This document shows, in pieces, positions 17,213 through 25,648 of a DNA stretch of 64,000 nucleotides. Below the pieces are notes generated by a model, which made no database searches, was not told the DNA's origin, and was given only the letters and a program-made list of their open reading frames with translations. The DNA is from Anaerolineae bacterium. Lineage in GTDB: Bacteria > Chloroflexota > Anaerolineae > Promineifilales > Promineifilaceae. Position numbers and translations under genes: made by a program. How positions within the stretch are numbered: the first letter of the stretch is position 1; each line of letters begins with the position of its first letter. The stretch covers positions 225,338 to 289,337 of the forward strand of contig JAUIAP010000006.1 of NCBI GenBank assembly GCA_030425205.1, written 5' to 3'.

Positions 17213-18880
17213 ATGAACAGTCAATTTTGGAAATATTTGTGGATCGTAGTGTTGGTTTGGATGGTTGTGGGCTGTAGTGCGCCTGAAGCTGACGTTGTAA
17301 CCCAAATTGTTGAAACAGTGAAAGAGGTCGAGGTTCCCGGTGAAGTGATCGTTGAAGAGGTGGTCGTGACATCGGTCGTTGCAGTAGAAAGCGAGCCGTT
17401 TTATTCAGGCGATGCTGTCGCGGTGAATGAAAGCGTAGGCAGTTCTGTGCTTCCCAATGTGGTTGCTCAACCAACGGCCGAGCCACGTTCCATCGTACCA
17501 GAGCGCGTTGAAGAACCAAACAACATGACATTTGATGGCACAGATGTCAATCCATTTGTCGATGCGCGCCAAGACAACCAATCGACATTTGCCATCGACG
17601 TGGACACGGGCAGCTATACCCTGATGCGCAACTATTTGAGTGATTATGGCCAGTTGCCGCCAGCCGATTCGGTGCGCGTTGAAGAGTACATCAATTTCTT
17701 CGACTACAACTACCCGCGCCCTAGCAAAGAAGAGGCATTTGCCATCCACATCGACGGCGCACGCACACCCTATGGCGAGGATGAAAATTATCATCTGGTC
17801 CGCGTTGGTCTTCAAGGCTATGAGGTTCCAGCAGACGAACGTCCCGATGCGCTGCTCATCTTTGTGATTGATGTGTCAGGTTCGATGGATCAAAGCAATC
17901 GTCTCGGTTTGGCAAAGCAGTCGCTGCGTTTATTGGTTGATGAACTACGTGACAGTGACCGTGTTGGGATTATCGTGTACGGCTCAAATGCGCGGGTTGT
18001 CCTCGACCCCACCTATGTCGAACGCCGCGATGATATCATCCGGGCGATTGATGGATTGCGTTCAGAAGGTTCAACCAACGCCGAAGAAGGGATTTTGGAA
18101 GGGTATCGCATGGCGGATCGCTATCTGCTTGACGGGCAGACGACACGTCTCATCGTTTTGAGCGATGGTGTCGCCAACGTCGGGAACACAACGGCCGAAA
18201 GTATCCTCAATCATGCGCGACGCGGTATCTCTCTCAGCACATATGGCTTTGGGATGGGCAACTACAACGACACATTGATGGAACAGCTCGCGGATCAAGG
18301 GGATGGGACTTATGCCTACGTCGATACGTTGCGCGAAGCCCAGCGCGTTTTTGTCACCGACTTAACTGGTACATTGGTGACGATTGCCAAAGATGCCAAA
18401 GTACAAGTTGAATTTAACCCAGAGGTCGTTTGGCACTATCGCCTGATCGGCTATGAAAATCGGGCAGTTGCCGATGAAGATTTCCGCAATGACACGATTG
18501 ACGCGGGAGAGATTGGGTCGGGTCATAGCGTCACAGCATTGTACGAAATGCGTTTAGCAGACGAGGCAAATTTGTCGCAGTCGGCCATGACGGTGCGCGT
18601 TCGCTACCAAGATCCAGAGACAGGCGCGGTGCGAGAGTTAGAACAATCGGCCGATCCCACCACCTTCGCCACCTCACTCGCTGATGCAAACAATGGACTG
18701 CAACTTGCTGCCGTCGTGGCCGAATATGGCGAGCTTCTAAAACGCAGCTACTGGGCACGACACAACTCACTCGCTGCCGTGTGGGGTGATGTTGAGAACG
18801 TAACGTTGCGCTTTTCGAGCGACACCGAAGTGTTACAATTTGCCGATTTGGTCGAGTCGGCCGCCGCATATTCACGATGA
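17213..18880 (+). CDS. YfbK-type von Willebrand factor A lipoprotein
   Basis: A 555-residue surface lipoprotein. The start at 17213 has GGAG eight bases upstream. The signal peptide ends in the lipobox VVGC (Cys about 20), followed by a Val/Glu-rich stalk (VETVKEVEVPGEVIVEEVVV). Residues about 100-200 match the N-terminal vWF_A domain of YfbK proteins (FAIDVDTGSYTLMRNYL, RVEEYINFF). The vWA domain follows with a complete MIDAS entry, DVSGSMDQSNR, then SEGSTNAEEGILEGY. A C-terminal DUF3520-like region covers about 430-550. Proteins of this type bind metal and protein partners at the cell surface; the partner is unknown. A strong hairpin follows at 18924. Confidence 0.88.
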   Translation: MNSQFWKYLWIVVLVWMVVGCSAPEADVVTQIVETVKEVEVPGEVIVEEVVVTSVVAVESEPFYSGDAVAVNESVGSSVLPNVVAQPTAEPRSIVPERVEEPNNMTFDGTDVNPFVDARQDNQSTFAIDVDTGSYTLMRNYLSDYGQLPPADSVRVEEYINFFDYNYPRPSKEEAFAIHIDGARTPYGEDENYHLVRVGLQGYEVPADERPDALLIFVIDVSGSMDQSNRLGLAKQSLRLLVDELRDSDRVGIIVYGSNARVVLDPTYVERRDDIIRAIDGLRSEGSTNAEEGILEGYRMADRYLLDGQTTRLIVLSDGVANVGNTTAESILNHARRGISLSTYGFGMGNYNDTLMEQLADQGDGTYAYVDTLREAQRVFVTDLTGTLVTIAKDAKVQVEFNPEVVWHYRLIGYENRAVADEDFRNDTIDAGEIGSGHSVTALYEMRLADEANLSQSAMTVRVRYQDPETGAVRELEQSADPTTFATSLADANNGLQLAAVVAEYGELLKRSYWARHNSLAAVWGDVENVTLRFSSDTEVLQFADLVESAAAYSR

Positions 18881-18923
18881 ATGATTTTCTCTCAATGATC
18901 GCAAAGATTTAACTTCGTTGGTT

Positions 18924-18950
18924 GGGGTGTTTGGCGCGGCCAAGCACCCC
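18924..18950 (+). terminator. GC-rich hairpin after the vWA gene
   Basis: GGGGTGTTTGGC (18924-18935) pairs with GCCAAGCACCCC (18939-18950) over 12 positions, 11 Watson-Crick plus one G-U in RNA, with a three-base loop. It lies 43 bases after the vWA gene stop. No long U-run follows. The remainder of the 286-base interval up to 19166 holds a promoter for the next operon and nothing else that I recognise. Confidence 0.55.
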
Positions 18951-19092
18951 ATTGCGCCGTTTACTGTGCAGTCGTACATCCTATATTTGTGGCACCACGT
19001 GCGAATTGATGAAATAGATCGCCAAACGGTCAACCGATTGTCGTAGGCACATTTTGATAGCAAGTGGCACATGGCTGTTTCTAGCCCTACTA

Positions 19093-19122
19093 TTAACAAA
19101 TGGACACCCAACGCTCTATAAT
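19093..19122 (+). promoter_or_regulatory. Promoter of the two-component operon
   Basis: TTAACA (19093-19098) is followed after 18 bases by a perfect TATAAT (19117-19122). Initiation near 19129 would leave a leader of about 38 bases before the response regulator ATG at 19167. Confidence 0.6.
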
Positions 19123-19166
19123 TTTACCTATCACAATGCGCGAACAGTGCTATTTTAATAACTACC

Positions 19167-19844
19167 ATGAAACGTATACTAATCGTCGATGACGAGCCAA
19201 CGATAACGTTGGCACTGCGTCATCATCTTGAACGTAACGGATATAAAGTGTTGGTCGCACATTCAGGAGGCGACGCGCTCGACTTGTTGGCAGAACAGCC
19301 TGACATGCTGCTACTCGATTTGATGTTGCCCGATATAACTGGTTATGAGGTTTGTCGCAATGTACGCAAGCTCGAACGCTACACGCCTGTCCTAATGCTG
19401 ACGGCAAAAGATACGCTGCAAGAAAAAGTGCAGGGCTTAAACGTGGGTGCAGATGCCTATTTGACAAAGCCCTACCACAATGAAGAGTTGTTGGCCCATG
19501 TCAAGGCGTTGTTGCGAATGGTTGATAGCCACCATAACACAACCATCGAGTGTGGTGATTTAGTGCTTTATCCTGATAGTAAAGAGGCAAAGCTAGCCGG
19601 CGAATTGCTCGACCTTTCAACAACGGAGTACGCGATGTTAGAGCTTTTCATGCGTAGTCCCAAACAGGTTTTCGGCCGAGAAACGCTGCTCCGCAATGTT
19701 TGGGGGTACAGCGATGTCAATGTTCGCTCGGTTGATACAGTCGTGTTACGCTTACGACAAAAGATTGAAAAAGACCCCAAGGAGCCGCTGATGATCTTAA
19801 CGGTGCGCGGCTTTGGGTATCGGTTTATGTGCGATGACGATTGA
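19167..19844 (+). CDS. OmpR/PhoB-family response regulator
   Basis: A 225-residue DNA-binding response regulator. The receiver domain (about 1-118) has the acidic pair Asp8-Asp9, phospho-acceptor Asp51 in LLLDLMLPD, Thr79 in MLTAKD and Lys101 in LTKPY. The winged helix (about 128-222) includes LSTTEYAMLELFMRSP, the recognition helix region DVNVRSVDTVVLRLRQKI and the wing VRGFGYRF. It heads a three-gene operon with overlapping genes: the histidine kinase start lies inside its 3' end and a glycosidase-like protein follows. A TTAACA/TATAAT promoter precedes it. Confidence 0.95.
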   Translation: MKRILIVDDEPTITLALRHHLERNGYKVLVAHSGGDALDLLAEQPDMLLLDLMLPDITGYEVCRNVRKLERYTPVLMLTAKDTLQEKVQGLNVGADAYLTKPYHNEELLAHVKALLRMVDSHHNTTIECGDLVLYPDSKEAKLAGELLDLSTTEYAMLELFMRSPKQVFGRETLLRNVWGYSDVNVRSVDTVVLRLRQKIEKDPKEPLMILTVRGFGYRFMCDDD

Positions 19845-20925
19845 TGCCAAACTCTTCATGACCCTGCTGGTGCTATTGTTGGCAACAGTGGCCGCCTTGA
19901 GCTACCACTGGACCCGACGGCATTCGCAATCGCTGGCGGGGTTGGGTCTTGATCGTGTCGATTTAACCCAGTCATTGGCTGTGGCACCGTTTGGCGTGGT
20001 TGTCATCGATCGGGCGGGCGAGATTGTGTTGCAAAATCCAGCGGCTTCACGACTGTTGGCGCGTGAGGAGGTGCAAAAGGCATTTTTTGCCGATTTAGCT
20101 GCACACAGTGAGTTGGCCTATCGCGTGATGAATGTACCGTTGCAATCGGCCGATCCACTCCCCTCCCTGTCATGGTGGCGCACACGCAGCGATGTCGGAC
20201 AACTGATCGTCGTGCAAGGCCGCGAGGCGCAGATCGAGCGCGAACGTGCCATGCAGGTCTATTGGGGTTCTATCTCCCATGAAATGCGCACACCGCTAAC
20301 CTCCCTACTTTCTCATCTCGATGTGGCAAGATCGGCCGATACACCGTCCGATCTGCGCGAACGCTCGCTCACCATCAGCCAGCAGCAGGCGCGTCGCCTC
20401 AGCCAGCTGATCCAAGACGTTCTCGATTTGGGACGTTTGCAGTTCCGCACCCCTGTTGAACGACGTGCGCTCGACATCATTTTGGTTGCTGAAGAGGCTG
20501 TAGCCACGATGATCTTGCAGGCAGAAGAGGCCGGAATCGCCCTTTCATTGCAATATGACGGCGGGTTGCTGCCCGTTTTTGGGGATGAAGACCGGCTTAA
20601 GCAAGTGTTCGTCAATCTGATCGATAATGCCATCAACTATGCTCGGGCGGGTGATGAAGTGGCAGTGACGCTATTGGAGCATGAACAGGGGGTCTGCTGC
20701 ACGGTGCGCGATACGGGCGTGGGCATTTCGGTCGAACATCTCCCCCGCATTACCGAACGTTTTTATCGCGCCAATCGAGACAAACGTGGCAGCGGTTTAG
20801 GTCTCGCCATCGTTTCTGAAATTTTACGTCAACATGATAGCAAGCTCGAAATTGAAAGCGCAACAGAAGGTGCCCTGCGCGGCACAAAGATGCGTTTCTT
20901 GCTACCAGTTATATCAACCTTATGA
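19834..20925 (+). CDS. Membrane-anchored PhoR-like sensor histidine kinase
   Basis: A 363-residue kinase. The ATG at 19834 lies inside the regulator gene (11-base overlap), so translation is probably coupled. One hydrophobic helix near the N-terminus (LFMTLLVLLLATVAALSYHW) anchors it with almost nothing outside the cell. A PAS-like domain follows at about 40-120 (VAPFGVVVIDRAGEIVLQN), suggesting cytoplasmic or membrane-proximal sensing. HisKA is SISHEMRTPLTSLLSHLD with His149. HATPase boxes are NAINYA, DTGVGIS, ERFYRA and GSGLGLAI. It should phosphorylate the regulator encoded upstream. Its stop overlaps the start of the next gene by four bases. Confidence 0.93.
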   Translation: MTIDAKLFMTLLVLLLATVAALSYHWTRRHSQSLAGLGLDRVDLTQSLAVAPFGVVVIDRAGEIVLQNPAASRLLAREEVQKAFFADLAAHSELAYRVMNVPLQSADPLPSLSWWRTRSDVGQLIVVQGREAQIERERAMQVYWGSISHEMRTPLTSLLSHLDVARSADTPSDLRERSLTISQQQARRLSQLIQDVLDLGRLQFRTPVERRALDIILVAEEAVATMILQAEEAGIALSLQYDGGLLPVFGDEDRLKQVFVNLIDNAINYARAGDEVAVTLLEHEQGVCCTVRDTGVGISVEHLPRITERFYRANRDKRGSGLGLAIVSEILRQHDSKLEIESATEGALRGTKMRFLLPVISTL

Positions 20926-22325
20926 AGCCCTATCGCGCTATCCTAATCATTGCAATTGTTGCCATCGCTCTGATCTGGCTGCTGCCGTTTGATGGGGCAA
21001 TCAATATCATTCCCGCTGGCACACAGAACAGCACGTGGCCGCGTGTCATGTTTGATGCGCGCACCATTGTGCCAAATGAACCATTTACCGTTATCGTCGA
21101 AGATGTAACTCCCTACGCGAATGTGCGCCTTGAAGCACCATTTGCAACGGTCGTGCAGCCAGAAGCCGCAATGCGATTGCCTTCGGCCGTTTATCAATGG
21201 GAGTTTGAAGTGACACCGAGTGCAGATACCGATCAATTGAAGTTTTATAACGATTGCGATGATGGGTGCCAACTCTGGACGGTCCAGCGACTACGTGAAG
21301 GATTGCCCAGCCCGACACCCAGGAAAAAACCAACCAAGCTTTGCGTTGTCTGGCCGAATCCTGAACGTGATTGGCACAATCGACAGGGCTGGGTCGTTGA
21401 ATCAACCTATGTGCAACCCGATACACTGGGCTGGTGGGATATTGATGGATTGGTAAAGCGGGTTCAGGTGGCTAACGCGCAAGGTCTAAATGTTCTCGTG
21501 CGCGTTGACTTCACAGAATCGCTCTCTGTTCCAGAACCCAACGACTATCGTGGTCTCGATGCCTACTTGACCTATGTTCGTCGGCTCGCCCGTGATGAAC
21601 GACTCAGCGACATCCACGCACTGATCATCGGAAGTAACATGAACACGCAATCGCCTAGCATCACCCCAGAATGGTATGCGCGAATGCTGATCGGCAGCGG
21701 GGCAGAAGTGTCCCGCAATGATAACGTTATCCAAGTGGTGCGCGCGGAGAATGCACAACTGCGCGTATTGGTGGGAACTCTGCTCAGTTGGACAGGCGAC
21801 TCACCAGAAGATGCACCTTGGCTCAGCTACATGGATGAAATGGTTGCCGCCATCGACGCGGGCATCCAACTCAAGACCGCCGTTGGTGTCAGCAACGCTG
21901 CGCCAGATGGTTTCGCTATCCAAGCGGATGCATTTGTGGCATCGGCCGAACTTGCTGATGCGAGCTTAGAACCATTAACAGATCTAACACGTCCGCAACA
22001 TCCAACTGCCCAAGCAGGTTTCCGCATCTACCAAGATTGGCTCGATGCGATCAACCGCTACCCAACCACGAACAACGCACCTGCCTACATCGTCGCCACG
22101 AACAGCTATGATCGACCACAAGGCATCGTACCGACCGATAACTATCCAGCAGGCTGGCTAACCAACGCGCTTGCTGAGATCAACAACCAGCCGCAGGTGC
22201 GCACACTCTGCTGGTTTATCGACTATTTTCCACATGATGAAAATTGGGTGTTTTTTAGCCTCACCGATCCGCGCGGTCAGTTGCAGTTGGCGGCTGAAGA
22301 GTTTGATCAACTATTGCGAGAATAG
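20922..22325 (+). CDS. Membrane-tethered glycosidase-like TIM-barrel protein
   Basis: A 467-residue exported protein whose ATG overlaps the kinase stop (ATGA, 20922-20925). An uncleaved-looking signal anchor spans residues about 6-23. Residues about 35-115 look like a beta-sandwich, and a Pro-rich linker follows (LPSPTPRKKP). From about 135 the sequence has the alternating pattern of a TIM barrel: LNVLVRVDFTESLS, DIHALIIGSNMNT, YIVATNSYDRP and a terminal LCWFIDYFPHDENW. It resembles clan-A glycoside hydrolases in general layout, but I cannot assign a family or catalytic acids with certainty. Its place in a two-component operon makes it a candidate output or input module of that system (inference). 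Confidence 0.6.
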   Translation: MKPYRAILIIAIVAIALIWLLPFDGAINIIPAGTQNSTWPRVMFDARTIVPNEPFTVIVEDVTPYANVRLEAPFATVVQPEAAMRLPSAVYQWEFEVTPSADTDQLKFYNDCDDGCQLWTVQRLREGLPSPTPRKKPTKLCVVWPNPERDWHNRQGWVVESTYVQPDTLGWWDIDGLVKRVQVANAQGLNVLVRVDFTESLSVPEPNDYRGLDAYLTYVRRLARDERLSDIHALIIGSNMNTQSPSITPEWYARMLIGSGAEVSRNDNVIQVVRAENAQLRVLVGTLLSWTGDSPEDAPWLSYMDEMVAAIDAGIQLKTAVGVSNAAPDGFAIQADAFVASAELADASLEPLTDLTRPQHPTAQAGFRIYQDWLDAINRYPTTNNAPAYIVATNSYDRPQGIVPTDNYPAGWLTNALAEINNQPQVRTLCWFIDYFPHDENWVFFSLTDPRGQLQLAAEEFDQLLRE

Positions 22326-22347
22326 TAAATTGGGAGCTTAATTGGAG

Positions 22348-22366
22348 CGCAGACGCCTCGTCTGCG
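22348..22366. terminator. Bidirectional hairpin between convergent genes
   Basis: CGCAGACG (22348-22355) and CGTCTGCG (22359-22366) form a perfect 8-bp stem with a three-base loop. An alternative outer stem joins GGAGCGC (22344-22350) with GCGCTCC (22377-22383). It sits between the TIM-barrel gene and the convergent smpB gene. Confidence 0.55.
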
Positions 22367-22382
22367 TTAGCCCTTCGCGCTC

Positions 22383-22853
22383 CTAGTAACCAGCCTCTTT
22401 GACAGCACGCTTCATTTGCATATCTGCGTCCCGTTTTGCAATATCTTTGCGCTTGTCATACGTCTTCTTACCACGCGCCACTGCAATTTCGACCTTTGCA
22501 CGTCCGTTCTTCAAATACATCCGCACGGGAATACAGGTCACGCCATTGGTCGCCAACTGGTTCAAGATTTCGTCGATCTCTTTGCGGTGCAGGAGCAACT
22601 TGCGCCTGCGCGTTGGCTCGTGATTTTCACGGTTGCCATGCTTAAACTCAGCAATATCAACGCTTGTCAGATATAGCTCGCCATCATGCGGCTGCACATA
22701 GCCCTGCCGCAAACTGACCTGTCCCGCCAGACGGATCGACTTAATCTCTGTCCCAGTAAGGACGAGCCCTGCCTCATAAGTTTCCAAAAACTCGTAATCG
22801 AATCGCGCCTTGCGATTCTTCGCCACAAGTTTTGTTCCGTCTTTCGTTGCCAT
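22383..22853 (-). CDS. smpB: SsrA-binding protein SmpB
   Basis: A 156-residue tmRNA-binding protein for trans-translation, which rescues stalled ribosomes together with SsrA RNA. Typical features are KNRKARFDYEFLETYEAGLV near the N-terminus, the LTGTEIKSIR motif, and SLRQGYVQP. Further on come HEPTRRRKLLLHRKEI and the basic C-terminal tail, opening ARGKKTYDKRKDIAKRDAD, that enters the mRNA channel. Its length is normal. I see no ssrA gene in the window. The gene is the downstream-most of the minus-strand group and ends at a bidirectional hairpin. Confidence 0.97.
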   Translation of the reverse strand: MATKDGTKLVAKNRKARFDYEFLETYEAGLVLTGTEIKSIRLAGQVSLRQGYVQPHDGELYLTSVDIAEFKHGNRENHEPTRRRKLLLHRKEIDEILNQLATNGVTCIPVRMYLKNGRAKVEIAVARGKKTYDKRKDIAKRDADMQMKRAVKEAGY

Positions 22854-22949
22854 TTTTTCAGTGAGCTAGTGATCAGTCAGTCAGCGAACAGTAACCAATC
22901 ACGAATACTCGTTTTTATGGTTACAATTCGCCGCTAACCGCCAACTGCC

Positions 22950-24314
22950 TTATTCTCCGTTCAGCAGGAAGTCAATCGCCCGCTGCACGGTTTCGTCATT
23001 ATCATCGCCGATAATGTCAGGTGTAAAGTCGATAAAAATATCGGGTGCAACACCAACCTTGTTGATTGCAAGATCAGCGGGTGAGTAAAAGTTTGCGGTT
23101 GTCACACGGAATTCCGAATTGTCGTCGAGCGCATAGGGTGTTTGCACAGAGCCTTTGCCAAATGAGTTGGTTCCGATAATTGTCGCACGATCGCGGTCGC
23201 GGAAGGCCCCTGCGATGATCTCGGACGCACTTGCGCTATTCTCGTTGATGAGCAGCACTAAGGGAATCTGTTCACCGATCTGACCGTCGTTCGTGCCAAA
23301 GCTTTCAACATTTCCGTCGCTATCGCGAATAATCAGGAAGTCCCCTTCTGGCAAGAAGAGATCACCAACCGAAATCGCCTGTGTCAGCAAGCCACCACCG
23401 TTGTAGCGCAGGTCAAAGATGACGCTTTGCACGCCTGAATCGAGCAGCGATTGCATCCCTTCTGTTAACTGCTCCGTCGCCACCTGATTGAAGCTTTCAA
23501 GACGAATGTAGCCAACCTGTCCATCGGCAACCGTCTTATATTCGACCTGTGGAACGATGATACGGTCGCGGACAATTGTCACGTCGAATGGTTCCGCAGC
23601 CCCTTCACGAACGATGGTCAGGACAACGGGTTCGCCGACTGGCCCACGCACAATGGCAACAACTTCATCGGTCACTAGACCTTGAATCGATTCGCCATCT
23701 ACCTTTGTCACAATGTCGTCGGGTTCCAGTCCTGCACGAAATGCGGGTGTGTCGGCAATCGGCCGAACTATATAAAAGAATCCATCCTCATTTGTATCGA
23801 CATACGCGCCAATCCCCGTAAAGTCACCGCGGAAGCCATCGTTAATACGCTGCGCAACTTCTGGAGGGAAGTAGTTGGTGAACTGATCGCCCAACTGCTC
23901 GACCATCGCCGCAACCAACGCTTCCGTGATCACCTCGTCGGCGGGCAACTCACCGTAGTAGTTCTCTTCAATCAGTTGCCAGACATCAAACAGTTTGTCG
24001 AGATCTTCCTGATCAAATTCGCCCGGTTGTCCTGTTGGGAACGGTGTTGGCGTGAGTGTCGGGAGTGGGGTTGAGGTGGGCAGCGCAGAGATAGGTTGAC
24101 CATCGGCCGAAACCTCGACAATTTTTGTCACCTCAATGATTTCCTCAGAAGGCACTTCAACGAGGCGCGTTACTTCGACTTCAACAGGAGATGTGACAAT
24201 CACGGTTTCGACGACGCGCACCACATCGCCGTTGCCAGAATTATCGGATGCACACGCAACGACCAAAATCAACAGCGCGGTAAATAGTACAAAAAGAGTT
24301 TTAGAACGAATCAT
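22950..24314 (-). CDS. Carboxyl-terminal processing protease (S41), lipoprotein form
   Basis: A 454-residue CtpA-type protease attached as a lipoprotein (lipobox VVAC, Cys about 21). A Val/Glu-rich stalk (VETVIVTSPVEVEVTRLVEV) and a Thr/Pro linker (LPTSTPLPTLTPTPFPTG) hold the enzyme off the membrane. Domains are an N-terminal helical cap (EENYYGELPADEV), PDZ (RAGLEPDDIVTKVDGESI) and S41. The catalytic Ser is in NENSASASEI and Lys in SFGKGSVQTP. It should cleave unfolded or tagged exported proteins at their C-termini. A second, differently anchored paralog lies directly upstream, at 24386. Confidence 0.93.
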   Translation of the reverse strand: MIRSKTLFVLFTALLILVVACASDNSGNGDVVRVVETVIVTSPVEVEVTRLVEVPSEEIIEVTKIVEVSADGQPISALPTSTPLPTLTPTPFPTGQPGEFDQEDLDKLFDVWQLIEENYYGELPADEVITEALVAAMVEQLGDQFTNYFPPEVAQRINDGFRGDFTGIGAYVDTNEDGFFYIVRPIADTPAFRAGLEPDDIVTKVDGESIQGLVTDEVVAIVRGPVGEPVVLTIVREGAAEPFDVTIVRDRIIVPQVEYKTVADGQVGYIRLESFNQVATEQLTEGMQSLLDSGVQSVIFDLRYNGGGLLTQAISVGDLFLPEGDFLIIRDSDGNVESFGTNDGQIGEQIPLVLLINENSASASEIIAGAFRDRDRATIIGTNSFGKGSVQTPYALDDNSEFRVTTANFYSPADLAINKVGVAPDIFIDFTPDIIGDDNDETVQRAIDFLLNGE

Positions 24315-24385
24315 GGTGTTCCTACTGTGACAGATTAACTTCGTAGCATGTCAGTATAACGCATCGTTCCCCGTTCAGGGAAGCG

Positions 24386-25579
24386 TTATTCACCAGTTTG
24401 CAGGAATTTAACGGCACGCTCAAGCTGTTCATCCCGTCCATTGTCTAACCCTTCCTGCGTGGACGTTGCGCCGATGTCGGGAAAAAGGCCATTTTGGTCG
24501 ATGGTGTTGCGATTAGGGGTCAACCAACGCGCCCAAGTGACATGCACGGAGGAGGTGTCGCTGAGGTCATAGACCAATTGGACAGAGCCTTTACCGTAGG
24601 TTTTTTCGCCGATCAGGGTCGCCCGTTCATGATCGCGCAGTGCGCCTGCAACAATTTCGGCCGAACTCGCCGTCCCCCCATTGATCAACAACACCAATGG
24701 GACATCTTCTGGTATGGCTAGGCGACCGTTCGTTTCGGCCGAACTTTCCCCTTCACCGCGCGTGACTTGGTGATAGACCACCTTGTTTGCCAAAAACGCA
24801 TCACTCACGTCAACCGCTGCATTGAGCAGACCGCCGCCATTGTTGCGTAAATCCAACACAAATCGCTGCGCTCCCTGTTCAGCCAACGTTGTCACAGCAT
24901 CGCTGATCTCACTGCCACTCTGCTCCGTAAAGCGAATCAACTGCACGTAGCCAATCGTCGCATCCTCTCGCAGTAGGCGCGCAATCACGGATGGGATCAA
25001 GATTTCAGCCCGTTCTATCTCGAAATCGCGCACCTCGCTGCCATCTACAGGCGCAATCGTCAACACCACGGTCGTGCCAACTTCCCCCTTGATAAGCTCT
25101 GCAATCGCATTGACAGGCATTTCTGGATCAAGCGTTTGCCCATCGATCGCAAGCAACACATCTCCCGCTTGAATACCAGCCGCTTCGGCAGGATTGCCCG
25201 GCGTTGTTTCCAACACGATTTCGCCTGTCTCAGTGCGCGTCAAACTTGCCCCGATGCCACCGAAATTGCCGCGCAAATTTTCGCGCTCCTCCTGCCGCAC
25301 AACTGGCTCTAAGAACACCGTGTACGGGTCATTGAGCGTTTGCAACGAGCCCCGAATGGCAGCATAGGTGACTTTTCTTGCGTCGGGCAGCTCGCCAAGA
25401 AAGTTTTCCTCGATTCGATCCCACGCTTCCCAAAAAACAGTAAACTGCTCCTCTTCCAAGACGGTGCGGCGGGTGCGCTCTTCGACATAATCGTTGGCAA
25501 GATAGCCAGAGAAAAATGCAAACACAGCCATCAAAACGACGAGCACTGCGACTAGGATGTTGCGTAGTAGATCAGACAT
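24386..25579 (-). CDS. Carboxyl-terminal processing protease (S41), membrane-anchored form
   Basis: A 397-residue CtpA-type protease anchored by one N-terminal helix (ILVAVLVVLMAVFAFFSGYL, about residues 8-27). The cap region contains DRIEENFLGELPDARKVT, PDZ contains AGIQAGDVLLAIDGQTL, and the S41 core has NGGGLLNAAVDVSDAF. The catalytic Ser is in NGGTASSAEI and Lys in TYGKGSVQLV. It is a paralog of the lipoprotein protease 71 bases downstream, differing in anchor and in lacking the long linker. The pair probably arose by tandem duplication and shares a transcript. Confidence 0.93.
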   Translation of the reverse strand: MSDLLRNILVAVLVVLMAVFAFFSGYLANDYVEERTRRTVLEEEQFTVFWEAWDRIEENFLGELPDARKVTYAAIRGSLQTLNDPYTVFLEPVVRQEERENLRGNFGGIGASLTRTETGEIVLETTPGNPAEAAGIQAGDVLLAIDGQTLDPEMPVNAIAELIKGEVGTTVVLTIAPVDGSEVRDFEIERAEILIPSVIARLLREDATIGYVQLIRFTEQSGSEISDAVTTLAEQGAQRFVLDLRNNGGGLLNAAVDVSDAFLANKVVYHQVTRGEGESSAETNGRLAIPEDVPLVLLINGGTASSAEIVAGALRDHERATLIGEKTYGKGSVQLVYDLSDTSSVHVTWARWLTPNRNTIDQNGLFPDIGATSTQEGLDNGRDEQLERAVKFLQTGE

Positions 25580-25648
25580 AAAGTAAGTAGTGGCACAACT
25601 GTAATATGGCTAGGCAGTGAGGCCGCAACAACAATGATTGCGCACCAA

